From Chloracidobacterium sp. (lineage in GTDB: Bacteria > Acidobacteriota > Blastocatellia > Pyrinomonadales > Pyrinomonadaceae): a stretch of 64,000 nt of DNA. The notes beneath the pieces were generated by a model. That model had not been told where the DNA came from. It searched no databases and was given only the letters and a program-made list of their open reading frames with translations. This document shows positions 43,575 to 52,913 of this stretch, one piece after another. Position numbers and translations under genes: made by a program. The stretch covers positions 2,108,001 through 2,172,000 of the forward strand of contig JADKKB010000007.1 in assembly GCA_016720705.1 (NCBI GenBank), in the 5' to 3' direction. Each line of letters opens with the position of its first letter. Within the stretch, counting starts at the first letter, position 1.

Positions 43575-45752
43575 ATGAGTAATGAAATCAATAACTTATA
43601 CGAGTTTGCGAATTTTCGTTTCGACGCGGAAAAGGGAAAGTTATGGCAGGATGAAAAGCTGATTCTACTCTCACCAAAAGCTACTGAGTTATTGAAATTG
43701 CTTCTAGAGGAAAATGGTGAGTTTGTTTCAAAGGAAGATATCTTTGATCGCGTCTGGGCGGACACATTTGTAGAAGATGGAGTATTAACCCAAAATATCT
43801 ACACGCTACGCAAATTTCTTGGCAAAGACTCTAACGGTCATCAATTGATCGAGAATAGGACGCGGCTCGGCTATCGGATAACAGTGCCCGTGGTTAGTTC
43901 TTCCAGCAAAAATCCTTCGGAAAACAATAAAGTCTCTGCAGAAGATGCTGGCGATCATCGCCTGTTGCCTAGTGTGCGACCAGTCTCCGGACGAACTCGA
44001 AAGGGAGTGGTTTTCTCGATTGGCTTTCTCTTACTCGTAATCTTGGTGGGCACATCTTATAAATATTTCGGGTCGAATTTAAAATCACTCTTTCGGAAGC
44101 CGATCGAGCGCGTTCGATTTACCTCGCTAACAAGCTCGGGCGATCTCACTAGCGCTGTTATCTCGCCGGACGGAGCTCTGCTTGCGTTCGAACGTGGGGA
44201 CGGCCTGTTTTTGAAAGATGTCCATACCGAAAAGGAGATCCAGATCCATATACCAAACGCTAAAGCATTTGGTGCTCTCCAATTTTCACCGGACGGAAAT
44301 TATATCTATTTCCGAAATAGCGGAATTATCAGTTCGAGGGCTGCAATCCTTAAGGTATCGCGGTTTGGCGGAGAACCGGAATTGATCGTAGAAAAAGCCT
44401 GGGGTTCTTTCAGCATATCGCCTGACGGAAAACGAATCGCATATTTTCTAAATGTTCCACCGGTAGCAAAATTCAATTTGCTCGTCAGAACGATTGAAAC
44501 TGGTGAAGAAGTGCAATATCGAGCAGCAGACCCACCGGAAAATCCGTGTGCTGTTTGTTCTCCGGCCTGGACACCCGATGGTAATAGGCTCCTCTTTACG
44601 ATAAATGTTCCTCCTACCTCAGGTCGTCTATTTATTCAGAATTTGGCGACCGTTGAGCGCGAAGAGATCAAAGTTGAGAGATTACAACGTTTTGAGCAGG
44701 CGGCCTGGCTTCCCAACGGTGAGAGTTTTGTTGTTTCGGCAACGGAGAGAAGTAAGTACTTTCACCTCTGGCAAATTTTTTATCCGGGAGGGGAACCTAC
44801 TCCCCTCACCAGCGGACTTGCAAACTATAAAAAGGTATCGATCTCCGCCGATGGTCGTTCTATCATCACCCTCAAGGATGATGAAACCTCAAATATTGTT
44901 CTGAGCGACGCAAAAGCACTTGGTGAGCCTATACAGATCACATCGGGCGATCAGAATAATTTCGGCCAAAAGGGCTTAGCCTGGGTCGATGAAAAGCGAC
45001 TTCTGTTTTCCAGCTCCACGGAGTCTGGACTATCGGATAGTTTGGTTGTGATGAATGTTAACGATAAGTCAAAAATTACGATCCCGAGCAAAAAGGAAAG
45101 TGCTTTTCGGATACCGGTCTCAGACGGGGAATTTATCTGGTTTGCTATGAGCGTAAACGGCGTCTCACAGATCTTCCAGATGGATATGGATGGAAAAAAT
45201 GTCGCTCAACTAACAGAAACTACTGATGGGCAAAAGTATTCTCCACGCATTTCAAATGATTCTAGGCACCTTTATTACGTAATTAATAGGAAAAATGACG
45301 CTGCCATTATGCGGTTTGATCTGCAGAATAAGAGTGAAGAAGTTTTTTTTATAAACCCGGATGTCCAGCCAGGAACATTCTTAGAACTTTCCCCTGACAA
45401 CAAGTATCTGACATTTTCACGCAGGCTAAAGGGTGAAGACGATACATCGGAAAAAATGATGGCGATCGTTTCGATTGAAAATACTGACGATCTCCGGTTT
45501 GTTTCGGCTCAGACCCTGCCGGGCATAAGACGCTTTTCACCCGACAGCCAGTCTCTCGACTACATCTTCGCGCCAACCGACGGGACTCAGATCGTCAGGC
45601 AAAAATTAGACGGCGGCGAACCCCTGCCGATCGTGACCGTTAAGGGTCAGACAATTTTTAATTTCGCTTGGTCAATAGATGGAAAGCAGCTTGCTATGGC
45701 GTTGGGAAAACAATCGCGTGATGCCGTTCTGCTCTCAGAGTTTAGCAGGTAG
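43575..45752 (+). CDS. CadC-like winged-helix regulator fused to TolB/PD40 propeller
   Basis: From ATG 43575 (43515 is also open) residues 1-105 form an OmpR/PhoB-type DNA-binding domain: FRFDAEKGKLWQDEKLILLSPKATELL, EDIFDRVWADTFVEDGVLTQNIYTLRKFLG, RTRLGYRITVPV. One membrane helix (about 150-170, VVFSIGFLLLVILVGTSY) separates it from a periplasmic WD40-like propeller with repeated SPDGKxIAY/FSPDG motifs. This puts a DNA-binding head in the cytosol and a sensor outside, as in CadC. No kinase is needed. Its target may be the divergent exported genes. Confidence 0.9.
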   Translation: MSNEINNLYEFANFRFDAEKGKLWQDEKLILLSPKATELLKLLLEENGEFVSKEDIFDRVWADTFVEDGVLTQNIYTLRKFLGKDSNGHQLIENRTRLGYRITVPVVSSSSKNPSENNKVSAEDAGDHRLLPSVRPVSGRTRKGVVFSIGFLLLVILVGTSYKYFGSNLKSLFRKPIERVRFTSLTSSGDLTSAVISPDGALLAFERGDGLFLKDVHTEKEIQIHIPNAKAFGALQFSPDGNYIYFRNSGIISSRAAILKVSRFGGEPELIVEKAWGSFSISPDGKRIAYFLNVPPVAKFNLLVRTIETGEEVQYRAADPPENPCAVCSPAWTPDGNRLLFTINVPPTSGRLFIQNLATVEREEIKVERLQRFEQAAWLPNGESFVVSATERSKYFHLWQIFYPGGEPTPLTSGLANYKKVSISADGRSIITLKDDETSNIVLSDAKALGEPIQITSGDQNNFGQKGLAWVDEKRLLFSSSTESGLSDSLVVMNVNDKSKITIPSKKESAFRIPVSDGEFIWFAMSVNGVSQIFQMDMDGKNVAQLTETTDGQKYSPRISNDSRHLYYVINRKNDAAIMRFDLQNKSEEVFFINPDVQPGTFLELSPDNKYLTFSRRLKGEDDTSEKMMAIVSIENTDDLRFVSAQTLPGIRRFSPDSQSLDYIFAPTDGTQIVRQKLDGGEPLPIVTVKGQTIFNFAWSIDGKQLAMALGKQSRDAVLLSEFSR

Positions 45753-45845
45753 AGAATTACGAGGCTCGAATTACTGGCGGTTCGCATCTTGCCCAAACGC
45801 TAAACCGGCTCGTGAAAAAGGCGCGAAAATGCAAGTTTATTAATA

Positions 45846-46178
45846 CAACAACTCAAAGAATTGCGGACAAAGCTAATGAATCCGGGTTGTGGTTACGGTG
45901 GAATGTTGGCCATCGACGTCGGAGATTCGGCAAATGCGAATCGTTCGATGACTCGAATGCAGCAAGAAAAGGTAGGATATCTTGCCGTCAGTCTCGGGTA
46001 TTTCAGAACGCTATTTAGCTCACCAGGGCATAGCACATCATCAAAAATCCCATTCGAGAAACGGCAAGGAATGGGTCTGAGCGAGGGGTTGGTTCGTCTT
46101 TCGATCGGGCTCGACAACAATAACGAATTGACGTATGAGCGGATTCAAGAGTGTTTAAGTGAACTTGCGATCATCTAG
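45846..46178 (+). pseudogene. C-terminal remnant of a Cys/Met PLP lyase
   Basis: From about 45846 the frame ELRTKLMNPGCGYGGMLAID matches the C-terminal quarter of the enzyme at 35693-36898, to its last residue. By eye about four fifths of the 95 compared residues are identical. The PLP Lys and the whole N-terminal three quarters are missing, and upstream sequence shows no trace of them. It has no plausible start of its own, so it is a dead fragment or the scar of a duplication. Confidence 0.85.
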
Positions 46179-46495
46179 GCAGTTGATCGGATAAGGAATA
46201 AGCCAGGTCGCTATAGACCCGACCCGTTCCGTCTGACCTTGACTCCGATCGATCGGTCGGCAATAGTGATTTGAACTCTTACCGCAGTCTATAACGCCTA
46301 CTTTGTCGGATCATGCGCGTCAAATAATATAGCCGCCCTCTGTATGGATGGTTTGCGGTCATTCTTGACCTAGGATCGTCGTTGTTGGATGTACCGTTGC
46401 TGATTATTCAGACGTTAACGTCAGCCGAAGACATCTCAACTATCAAATATTCTTGTTTTTGAGCTCCGACGACAAATTTCTCGTTTTCGCGTGGT
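46179..46495. other. 317-base spacer without a clear gene
   Basis: No gene is supported. A minus-strand frame from 46620 down to 46408 crosses into it and reads PEPRENEKFVVGAQKQEYLIVEM, which could be the lost C-terminus of the neighbouring exported protein after a frameshift. Confidence 0.3.
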
Positions 46496-47062
46496 TCAGG
46501 GGTGACACTTTCGCTTAACCAATCCGATCCCTTTGGAAACGCAATTCGATTCGGTCGGCTGGTTTTGCGGTGACATTTGCGGCTGAACGTTTTTGTTGAC
46601 AATGTTAATGACGGCTCCACTGTTCCAAACGGAGGTCAGGTGTAGAGTAATCGACTGTTTTTCCTTATAACCGTCCTTTCGTATATCGAAAAGATATCCG
46701 TTCGGCCCTGAGTCCATAGCAACATTTAATATTCTAGGGCGGCCACGTTTGGCAAGCGTTGCCGCACCTAACGCGGTCAAAGTCTCCGCTTTGGGCGAAG
46801 TAAATTCGATCCTTGCACTCGCCAGCTTATGGTTCGTTTTACAGTGCAAAATGCCGTCGGTGGTGATCCATACTTCGTAGGTTAGCGCTCGTCTGTTACG
46901 ACCATCGGTTTCGCGTTTTTGCGGCTCGAAATTATCGTCAGTGACGACGTTGACAGGTTTCCCGGCATTCGAGTCGATTACCGGAATTTGACCGGTTGCG
47001 ATCAAGGTCACACATAGGCTGGCAAAAATAGCTCCGAGACCACGACAAATGTTGCTTTGCAC
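46496..47062 (-). CDS. Exported hypothetical protein
   Basis: GTG 47062 has GGAGGAG 6 bases upstream. The 188 residues begin with a hydrophobic signal (LGAIFASLCVTLIATG). The body (YEVWITTDGILHCKTNHKLASARIEFTSPKAETLTALGAATLAKRGRPRILNVAMDSGPNGYLFDIRKDGYKEKQ in part) is beta-rich. The last 20 residues are Lys/Cys-rich and do not look like a natural end, while another frame reads on more protein-like, so a frameshift near 46560 is possible. No family recognised. Confidence 0.6.
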   Translation of the reverse strand: MQSNICRGLGAIFASLCVTLIATGQIPVIDSNAGKPVNVVTDDNFEPQKRETDGRNRRALTYEVWITTDGILHCKTNHKLASARIEFTSPKAETLTALGAATLAKRGRPRILNVAMDSGPNGYLFDIRKDGYKEKQSITLHLTSVWNSGAVINIVNKNVQPQMSPQNQPTESNCVSKGIGLVKRKCHP

Positions 47063-47195
47063 AATTTACTCCTCCGTTGATCCAGAGCTTGAGCTTTCAC
47101 CTGGAGGACCAGATAGCGCTCCCGTTAAAATACGTGCCTGCGTAAATGTTTCTCCAATCTGCGTTCCCACCTCTTGATCTCGATTCGCGTCTCAA

Positions 47196-48620
47196 TTACT
47201 TTGAGTGCCAAAACACGAAACCGTCGGGAGGTTTAGCGCCACGTAGGACCACTAAGTTGCCATCGTTCTGCATGCTCAACCAGACTGTTTTGGAATAAGG
47301 AGTCGGCGATTCTGAATCTATGCCGATAGTAAAATCAAAATAATCACTCCATCCCTTCTCATTTCGCCGTTTCAAATCGGACACCGAATCCCATACTGCC
47401 TTATTATTAGGGCCGTAAACTACAAGGTTTCCATCCTTTTGAAATACCGCCTTGACCCCAGGAAAGGGCGCGAGGATCGTCGGCTTGTTGGTTCCTGTAT
47501 TCCATATTGGCTCGGGGCCCGTGCTAGCTGTCCTGTAGATAACGAGGTTGCCGTCTCCCTGAAATACTAGAAAGTGTTTCTTGTTCGGCGACCAGTAACG
47601 CTTATTTATCACAAATACGGTATTGACGGCGATCAACCCGGGCGTCTTGGCTATAATCTCGGCAGCCGTTTCGTTAGGGGCAGATGGGATCGGTGCCGGG
47701 GGCTGTTTACGAAAATCCGACGCGAGTTCGACGCGGATCAAGATTTCACCACCGTTCCACATACCTTCAGCAAATACATGATCCTTATTCACGACTCCCT
47801 TAAATGTTGTGGCCGGCCGCCCGAGAAATGCTTTATGTGCAATCAACCTGCGCATCGTTATCTGGCCGTCCTGTCCAATCTTAAAATCAAGCGAGTTTGC
47901 AGCATCACCTAATCCGTTGACCGTCATAGGAAGGTCGCCGGTCAGAGCAAAGCCCCCGACCTTTACCCCACTATCAATAACTCTTCCGACCGCCTGAAAT
48001 CTTTCTGAGTTGTCACGCTTTTTTATGGTAACGGTCGCCGTGACATACCAACCTCCTTTGTCCGTCCATTTCGTCGCCGCCTTGATAACGGCGTCGTCCA
48101 AGAACGTTCCTGAATTAGTCTCGGCTGGTGGTTGTACACCACTGCCCATCTGCTGACTCGGGGCGAGGTAAATGGTTATGTCGCACTCCTTGCTGTCCCA
48201 GATCACCTTGCCTTTGGCATAAGGTGCTCGGAAATTATTCTCCATTTTCGCGACCTCGGCCGGTCGACCAAGAAACGGCTTGCCGCCGATATCGTGCCTG
48301 ACCCGCACAGTAAAGGACGAGTCGTTGAGGATGTTGATGTACACAGTATTGCCTGGTATTTCTGAGCCATAAAAGGCCTTTAGAGGGAGGTTTCCGGCGA
48401 GCACCTTGCCCTTAACCTCAAGATAGGCTCCTGCCGAGAACTTCTCGCCGTTAGGCATTTGTATGTCGATGTCCGTGCGAACGACCCACTTGCCATTGGC
48501 GTCCGCGGGAAGCGTGGCTTTTTCAAATGCCTGCTTAACGAATACCGGTTGGGCAAAACCACTCGACACGAAAACGAGAGATATCACGGTAGCAAATAGT
48601 AACAGACTCAGTATTTTCAT
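47196..48620 (-). CDS. Secreted protein with bulb-type (B-) lectin domain
   Basis: The 474-residue protein has a signal peptide (LLLFATVISLVFVSSGFAQ). Two similar beta domains follow (about 20-150 and 160-300, each with VVRTDIDIQMPNGEKF- or YVTATVTIKKRDNSERF-like strands and FLGRPA). The C-terminal domain (about 335-474) carries VFQGDGNLVIY, VFQKDGNLVVYG and SMQNDGNLVVL, the QxDxNxVxY mannose-binding motif of B-lectins in somewhat varied form. It probably binds glycans at the surface. A GAGGAAA lies just before the ATG. Confidence 0.82.
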   Translation of the reverse strand: MKILSLLLFATVISLVFVSSGFAQPVFVKQAFEKATLPADANGKWVVRTDIDIQMPNGEKFSAGAYLEVKGKVLAGNLPLKAFYGSEIPGNTVYINILNDSSFTVRVRHDIGGKPFLGRPAEVAKMENNFRAPYAKGKVIWDSKECDITIYLAPSQQMGSGVQPPAETNSGTFLDDAVIKAATKWTDKGGWYVTATVTIKKRDNSERFQAVGRVIDSGVKVGGFALTGDLPMTVNGLGDAANSLDFKIGQDGQITMRRLIAHKAFLGRPATTFKGVVNKDHVFAEGMWNGGEILIRVELASDFRKQPPAPIPSAPNETAAEIIAKTPGLIAVNTVFVINKRYWSPNKKHFLVFQGDGNLVIYRTASTGPEPIWNTGTNKPTILAPFPGVKAVFQKDGNLVVYGPNNKAVWDSVSDLKRRNEKGWSDYFDFTIGIDSESPTPYSKTVWLSMQNDGNLVVLRGAKPPDGFVFWHSK

Positions 48621-48640
48621 AATTTTTCCTCTATTCAGAT

Positions 48641-50014
48641 CTAGTTTTTTACAAGTTCCACACGCCTGTTCTGGGCGCGTCCGGCCTCCGTTTCATTTGG
48701 GGCTACTGGTTTTGATAACCCCAATCCGGCCGCAGTCAGGCGGCTTGCGTCGATTCCCGCTGTAATTAGAAATTCCTTAACGGCAATTGCCCGTTTTTCA
48801 GACAATGTTTTGTTGAAAGCATCGCCGCCGATGTTGTCGGTATGACCCTCGACGGTCATTTTCCAGTCTTTGTTTGTTTTTAATACCGTGACTATCTGAT
48901 TTAGAACGGTCTTTGATTCATCACGCAATTTATCCGAGTTGAAATCAAAGTTAATGCCGTAGATCACGGCCCGTCCGTCTTTTGTTAGATCAGTTGCAAG
49001 TTGACTGGCCGCTCCGTCTGTTTTATTGAGATCTTTGAATTGCGGACACTCCCCGACATCGCTGCTGATCTTTGTCCCGCTCCACTGGTCCGAATAACCT
49101 TTTGTTTCACCGGGGTTTCGGAGAAATGCAACGACCTGTTTTCCATCATTCAAAAAGGTAAATATACCGGTGAAATCCTCTGTTATTTTACTGCTGTCGT
49201 TCACGACCTCGGTTAGATTGGTTTTTAGAATACGGCCTTCGGTACCGCCGGACAGGACACCGCTGCGGTAGTCATAACACCCGACGACCGATGTGCCGTC
49301 CTGTTTTAGATGAAGCTTGCCAATGCCTTTGCCCATCTGATACGTGCCGCTGACATTTTCGAGCTGTGCGGTGTTAGTCAGTTGCTCACCATAACCGCGT
49401 ATCTCGGCCAACTCGACCCTTTCTTTGCTCCCGAAATTATTCTTAAGCGTTAACCGCACCCAGCGTCCGGGAATTGGTTTTGCGATATTGAGGATCTGAT
49501 CGTCTTTTTTCAGTGCAAGCGTTGTAGAGAGAACCTCGGCGAAACCATCAGTCTTTGAGACGTTAGAGATCTCGACCTTGATATCTTTCGCAGGTCTTTC
49601 TGAGTCGCTTACATAGGCACTGTCGAATGAAAACTTATTCAACAGCGTCTTTTCCGCCAGTTCAAAAACGAAAACTTGATCGACCGTGTATTGCGCACCC
49701 GCCTGCGATTCCCAAGAGCTTTTCGCTGATTCGTCGATCAGGTTGTAGGTCGTATATGTGTAATAGGCTTTTTCCCAATCCTTTGGCACCTCGACTATAG
49801 TCGTACCTGACGCGTACGCAAGATAGTTCACCTCAGTGTTTCCTTCGGCCTTCGCGACATTTGTATCCTCAGAGTTGGAATCGATCTGTTTCCGCCCGGC
49901 ATTAGCAATTGTCGTGTTTGACCCACTATTTCCACTATTTCCGGCGAAGGGCAGATTGCCGCAAGCTGCGGTCAAGCATACGAGTAACAGGGACGGCAAA
50001 AGTTTAATTTTCAT
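48641..50014 (-). CDS. OmpA-domain lipoprotein
   Basis: From ATG 50014 the protein has a lipoprotein signal (LLPSLLLVCLTAAC). A discoidin-like beta domain (about 70-200, with KFSFDSAYVSDSERPAKDIKVEIS and PGRWVRLTLKNNFGSKERVELAEIRGYG) is followed by a lipocalin-like stretch (VSGTYQMGKGIGKLHLKQDG). A C-terminal OmpA domain has YGINFDFNSDKLRDES and TVEGHTDNIGGDAFNKTLSEKRAIAVKEFL. It probably links outer membrane and peptidoglycan while presenting a ligand-binding domain. Upstream ATG 50032 overlaps the preceding gene. Confidence 0.85.
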   Translation of the reverse strand: MKIKLLPSLLLVCLTAACGNLPFAGNSGNSGSNTTIANAGRKQIDSNSEDTNVAKAEGNTEVNYLAYASGTTIVEVPKDWEKAYYTYTTYNLIDESAKSSWESQAGAQYTVDQVFVFELAEKTLLNKFSFDSAYVSDSERPAKDIKVEISNVSKTDGFAEVLSTTLALKKDDQILNIAKPIPGRWVRLTLKNNFGSKERVELAEIRGYGEQLTNTAQLENVSGTYQMGKGIGKLHLKQDGTSVVGCYDYRSGVLSGGTEGRILKTNLTEVVNDSSKITEDFTGIFTFLNDGKQVVAFLRNPGETKGYSDQWSGTKISSDVGECPQFKDLNKTDGAASQLATDLTKDGRAVIYGINFDFNSDKLRDESKTVLNQIVTVLKTNKDWKMTVEGHTDNIGGDAFNKTLSEKRAIAVKEFLITAGIDASRLTAAGLGLSKPVAPNETEAGRAQNRRVELVKN

Positions 50015-50022
50015 ATTGTTTG

Positions 50023-50475
50023 TCATCTGCATTCATCTTGAGTCGGCCCGGAGCCAGCGGCGTCAGGAAACAAGGTTCGCCAGTTGTTGGATTCGTTGGC
50101 TTCGGCCACCTTTTTGTAGGGGTCGGCCTCGATGTAAACGAATGTTTCGGCAGGGATCTTTTTCATCGAAACATCAAACGTCTGAATCGAACTTTCGCCG
50201 CCTTTCAATGCTTTAACGGTGCTGCCTACGAAATATATGCCTTTGGCTCCCGATTGATCATTCTCTTTGAAGGTTACAAGCACATACGAAGCCCCGGCTG
50301 TAGGCTGACGACAAGCATTTGTGACCGTAACCGTTATTCGCTCGACAAACCACCCGCTTTTATCTCGTGTCAGACTCGCCCCGGAAACTATCAGATCGGG
50401 CATTGCTAGGACCGCAGACGCGGGAAGCGTCACGAAAATAAGTACCGCCAAAAATTTAAGATACAGCTGCGTCAC
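50023..50475 (-). CDS. Secreted CARDB-like protein
   Basis: GTG 50475 (GGAG 8 bases upstream) gives MTQLYLKFLAVLIFVTLPAS, a clean signal peptide; a GTG at 50532 is also open. The mature 125 residues form a CARDB-type Ig-like domain: PDLIVSGASLTRDKSGWFVERITVTVTNACRQPTAG in part, then TFVYIEADPYKKVAEANESNNW, whose xExNExNN ending is typical. It probably helps assembly or adhesion. It overlaps the OmpA-lipoprotein gene region at its 3' end, suggesting an operon. Confidence 0.8.
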   Translation of the reverse strand: MTQLYLKFLAVLIFVTLPASAVLAMPDLIVSGASLTRDKSGWFVERITVTVTNACRQPTAGASYVLVTFKENDQSGAKGIYFVGSTVKALKGGESSIQTFDVSMKKIPAETFVYIEADPYKKVAEANESNNWRTLFPDAAGSGPTQDECR

Positions 50476-50584
50476 GTATGGGTCTCCGGTTCGGTTCGTC
50501 TTGCGAATGCATTGTTCGTTGACTACCGTCACAATGGCAGGTTTTAGAAGGGGAAATCCTTTATGTTATTGTGTTTTTGCGGTT

Positions 50585-50606
50585 ATTTTTTCTTTATTTT
50601 TTCTTT
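50585..50606 (+). promoter_or_regulatory. Perfect 11-bp direct repeat upstream of winged-helix gene
   Basis: ATTTTTTCTTT occurs twice in tandem (50585-50595, 50596-50606), 50 bases before the start of the second winged-helix/TolB regulator. The 11-bp period matches sites used by PhoB/OmpR-type domains; a role is inferred only. Confidence 0.35.
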
Positions 50607-50656
50607 ATGTTCTGTTAAATTGTTGACACAGAAAGACTTTGATTGGAGTACGTAGT

Positions 50657-52879
50657 TTGCCGGATACTGCAGCCAAGAATTTTTATAAATTTGGTAACTT
50701 CCGGCTTGATGCTGAGAGGTGTGTATTATTCGACGGCGAGAACGCGGTCGTCGACGCCACGCCCAAAGCACTCGCGATCCTGTGCGTGTTAGTCGAGTCG
50801 GCAGGGCGGGTCGTGTCAAAGGACGAACTGATAAAACGTGTGTGGGCCGATAATTTTGTTGAGGAAGCCAATCTATCTCACCACATATTCCGACTTCGCC
50901 GCGCACTCGGTGAATCCGAGGACGAAAAGTACATTCAAACCGTTTCGAAGCGCGGCTACAGATTTGTAGGAGCAATACGGTCAAACGATCGAGGCGGCGA
51001 TTTGGCGTCAGTGGCAACGGTAAAGCTTGCCTCAAATCAACAGGGTCTGTCGCGGCCTAAAAGTTATCTCATAGCTCTTTCTGCATTTTTAAGTCTCATC
51101 GTAATATCGTTCGCCATCTATTTTGCTTGGAACGGCAGACGCCCCACGGATGGTTACCGACAAACGGAGATACCAACGCCCCGAAGTGAAAGTCCGATGA
51201 CGCTTGCTCGCGTCACAAACGTCGGCGGTGTTGGAGCAGCTTCGATATCTCCGGATGGTAAGTTCATAGCATATGTTGAGCATTCCGGATACGGTCAAGG
51301 CTTGATCCACGTGCGGCAAACCGACACGAATTCTGAGATCCAGCTTCTCGAGCCGGGTGAGAGGGCTTTTGGCTCGACTGCCTTTTCCGCCGACAGCAAG
51401 AGTATTTTTTTCGTGATAATCGATAAGCGAGATCCAGAGGGGGCACTTTACCGAATATCGGTTTTAGGAGGGCGGCCTGAGAGAGTCTTGGCTGATATAG
51501 ATTATTTTTTCACACTGTCGTCGGACGGTAAATATGCGGCGTTTTACAGGGCGGACAAGGAACTCAAACAATCTAGCATTGTCATCGCATCACTCGACGG
51601 CAGCGGTCAGGAACGCTCTATTCTGACTTTTAATACTGAAAAGGAAAGTCCCGACAGTGTTCCGGCCTTTTCACCGGACGGCATGCGCCTTGTATTTGCC
51701 TACGCGGATCAACCGGATGCGGTGGATAAAGCTCCCGCACGAATCAGTTTGTTTGCCGTGGAGATCAGCAGCGGCGAGATACAGAAGCTATCCGATGAAA
51801 AATGGATGGGCGTCGGTATGATGAATTGGATGCCGGACGGAAGCGGCGTCATATTCGTTACCTATCGAGAACGGGCACTTAACCAGATCTATTTTCTTTC
51901 ATATCCCAAAGGTGACGTCACGGCTATCACAAACGACCTGACCGGCTATAGCAATTTTGGAATGGGCATTACTTCGGACGGGACGACCTTAGTGGTGGAC
52001 ACACTGGAGTTTTCATCTCAGTTATGGTCGATCGGGGCGAACGGTAAAGCTCGGGATGCCGTACAGTTGACGACAAACGGACTCGACGGTGCCCGTGGAC
52101 TAACTAGTCTGCCGGGCGGCGAGATCGTTTACACTTCGGGAACCGTGACTGATGAGGACCTTTGGAAACTATCGGACATAAACGGCCGACGGGAGGGCAA
52201 TCCGCTTGTCAGTGACCAATATATCCAGCGCGAACCTGCGGCTTCGCCGGATGGGACATTTGTGGTGTTTGGGTCAGATCGTGCCGGTAAGAAACACATT
52301 TTTCGCATTGATATTGACGGAGCGAACTTGAAACAACTGACCTTCGGCGACGGGATGGATTCCGCGGCCGACGTTTCCCCCGATGGTAAATGGATCGTCT
52401 ACACGTCATCCGTAAATGAGAAAAACAGGCTTTGGAAGATCCCGAGTTCCGGCGGTCCGGCGGTCGAGTTTACGAATGAAGAGTCTGTCTCACCTGCATT
52501 CTCGCCGGACGGTAGACACATATCGTATATTTCGCCCCCTGATAGTCAGGCGACTCTCGGGCGTCTCGTGGTAGTATCGGCGGACGACGGCACGATTGAG
52601 CATTCATTTGAAATAATGAATTTTGAATTTTATTATGTCGCTCCTCGATGGACGCCGGACGGCAAGAGCCTGATCTTTCGCCGGACGGACACCATCGTCG
52701 GCAATCTGTGGAAGCAGGGTCTGGCTGGGGGGGAGCCCGTACAATTTACCGATTTCACTTCGCAAAGACTTGCTTATTTTGCCTATTCTCGAGACTTTAA
52801 GAATCTGCTTGTATCACGTGGAAGCGTCCTGCAGAATGTCGTAATGCTAAAGAACTTTCGTGTCAATAGCCGGCAGTAG
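50657..52879 (+). CDS. CadC-like winged-helix regulator fused to TolB/PD40 propeller
   Basis: I chose TTG 50657 (TTGGAG 8 bases upstream) over TTG 50639. The N-terminal OmpR-type domain has NFRLDAERCVLFDGENAVVDATPKALAIL, DELIKRVWADNFVEEANLSHHIFRLRRALG and SKRGYRFVGAI. A membrane helix follows at about 135-160 (YLIALSAFLSLIVISFAIYFA). The periplasmic part has PD40/TolB blades (SISPDGKFIAYVE, FSPDGMRLVFAY, VSPDGKWIVYTSS, FSPDGRHISYIS). It is a paralogue of the protein at 43575. It is divergent from the CARDB-like gene, a plausible target. Confidence 0.9.
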   Translation: MPDTAAKNFYKFGNFRLDAERCVLFDGENAVVDATPKALAILCVLVESAGRVVSKDELIKRVWADNFVEEANLSHHIFRLRRALGESEDEKYIQTVSKRGYRFVGAIRSNDRGGDLASVATVKLASNQQGLSRPKSYLIALSAFLSLIVISFAIYFAWNGRRPTDGYRQTEIPTPRSESPMTLARVTNVGGVGAASISPDGKFIAYVEHSGYGQGLIHVRQTDTNSEIQLLEPGERAFGSTAFSADSKSIFFVIIDKRDPEGALYRISVLGGRPERVLADIDYFFTLSSDGKYAAFYRADKELKQSSIVIASLDGSGQERSILTFNTEKESPDSVPAFSPDGMRLVFAYADQPDAVDKAPARISLFAVEISSGEIQKLSDEKWMGVGMMNWMPDGSGVIFVTYRERALNQIYFLSYPKGDVTAITNDLTGYSNFGMGITSDGTTLVVDTLEFSSQLWSIGANGKARDAVQLTTNGLDGARGLTSLPGGEIVYTSGTVTDEDLWKLSDINGRREGNPLVSDQYIQREPAASPDGTFVVFGSDRAGKKHIFRIDIDGANLKQLTFGDGMDSAADVSPDGKWIVYTSSVNEKNRLWKIPSSGGPAVEFTNEESVSPAFSPDGRHISYISPPDSQATLGRLVVVSADDGTIEHSFEIMNFEFYYVAPRWTPDGKSLIFRRTDTIVGNLWKQGLAGGEPVQFTDFTSQRLAYFAYSRDFKNLLVSRGSVLQNVVMLKNFRVNSRQ

Positions 52880-52913
52880 TGCCTTTTGACACCAACCGAT
52901 AACCCATATTTAT

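Noticed and set aside
50621..50640. TTGACA as a -35 box of the second winged-helix gene
   Set aside because: A matching -10 would fall on the ribosome-binding site and no TATAAT-like sequence is there.
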